From: a virus
Virus record (IMG/VR): IMGVR_UViG_3300017788_000165
Span: 1 to 24,193 of that record
Strand: one strand, 5' to 3'
Length of the DNA: 24,193 nt
The stretch's first letter is position 1. Each line of letters opens with the position of its first letter. The notes below the pieces were generated by a model, which saw nothing but the letters and a program-made list of their open reading frames with translations, was not told where the DNA came from and did not search any database. This document shows positions 24,016 to 24,193 of the stretch, piece by piece. The position numbers and the translations under genes are program-made.

Positions 24016-24039
24016 CTGTACTCCCTCATGGAAGTACAG
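24016..24039 (-). promoter_or_regulatory. Stem-loop showing the ribosome binding site of the 302-residue gene
   Basis: Minus strand CTGTACT (24039-24033) pairs with AGTACAG (24022-24016), 7 bp perfect. The 10-base loop plus the first stem base carries GAGGGA. The ATG is two bases away. Confidence 0.65.
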
Positions 24040-24193
24040 GATATAAAACAACTAGGACACAACAAACTTAGTGTACTTATCCGCCACGCAGGACGCACAC
24101 CACGCATTAGGTTTTGTTTCTACTCGGTCAAATCCATACCCCTTTACAATGCTCACTAAACCGCTCGACCACCTGTAGGTGTACCCCCTCGGA
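24040..24193. other. Gene-free right edge with candidate promoter word
   Basis: On the minus strand TTTATATCC (24047-24039) lies about 26 bases before the ATG of the 302-residue gene and matches similar words at 19395 and 2692. A plus-strand frame of 43 codons (24028-24159) lacks a ribosome binding site and is not called. A short palindrome CACCTGTAGGTG lies at 24170-24181. Nothing else is visible up to the window end. Confidence 0.35.

Noticed and set aside
24028-24159. Small plus-strand frame of 43 codons at the right edge
   Set aside because: No ribosome binding site, and its ATG lies in the loop of the stem-loop serving the opposite gene.
24090-24180. tRNA-Ser-like D-arm on the minus strand (GGTCGAGCGGTTTAG)
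   Set aside because: No anticodon stem, no T-loop (GTTCRANNC) and no matching acceptor stem follow; chance resemblance.

Overview
The window looks like the head (capsid and DNA-packaging) region of a large tailed double-stranded DNA phage or prophage-like element. The evidence is a complete, correctly ordered head module on the minus strand. Reading with transcription from about 19.4 kb leftwards it is: three unrecognised proteins, the last of which (14499-15191) sits where a small terminase would, large terminase (TerL), a small gene, portal, two unrecognised genes, prohead protease, an acidic scaffold-like protein, a decoration-like protein and the major capsid protein. No tail, replication or host-metabolic genes are present, so morphology and host cannot be named. 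Nearly every gene has a GGAG/GGGG-type ribosome binding site, which points to a bacterial host.

Layout. 1-691 (+): the 3' part of a Pyr_excise/MSMEG_6728-like gene, overlapped by a small unknown gene. 673-921 (-): small unknown gene. 922-1081: two stem-loops downstream of the capsid gene. 1082-19362 (-): the head module, tightly packed with frequent short overlaps. TerL is interrupted by a 419-residue intein placed inside its Walker A motif. 19492-20811 (+): a PIN-PhoH ATPase facing away from the head module. 20808-22789 (-): an unknown gene and an Mre11/SbcD-like nuclease. 22815-23108 (+): small unknown gene. 23105-24013 (-): unknown hydrophobic protein. 24014-24193: gene-free up to the window end.

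How the parts fit: the protease, scaffold-like protein and capsid protein would build and mature the prohead; portal and TerL would fill it with DNA; the large unknown proteins (962, 1007, 198, 202 and 302 residues) are probably extra virion or internal head proteins. PhoH and the Mre11-like nuclease are accessory nucleic-acid enzymes common in large phages.

Most notable patterns beyond gene calls: (1) at least five gene starts have a perfect 6-9 bp stem-loop that displays the Shine-Dalgarno sequence in its loop, with unrelated stem sequences; (2) a short peptide motif R-[IV]-x-x-x-[FYW]-[LM]-[SD]-[KE] recurs in five otherwise unrelated proteins including the protease; (3) the hexamer GGATAA/TTATCC is strongly over-represented on both strands but absent from the capsid/decoration/scaffold genes; (4) the scaffold-like protein has a pair of EF-hand calcium loops.
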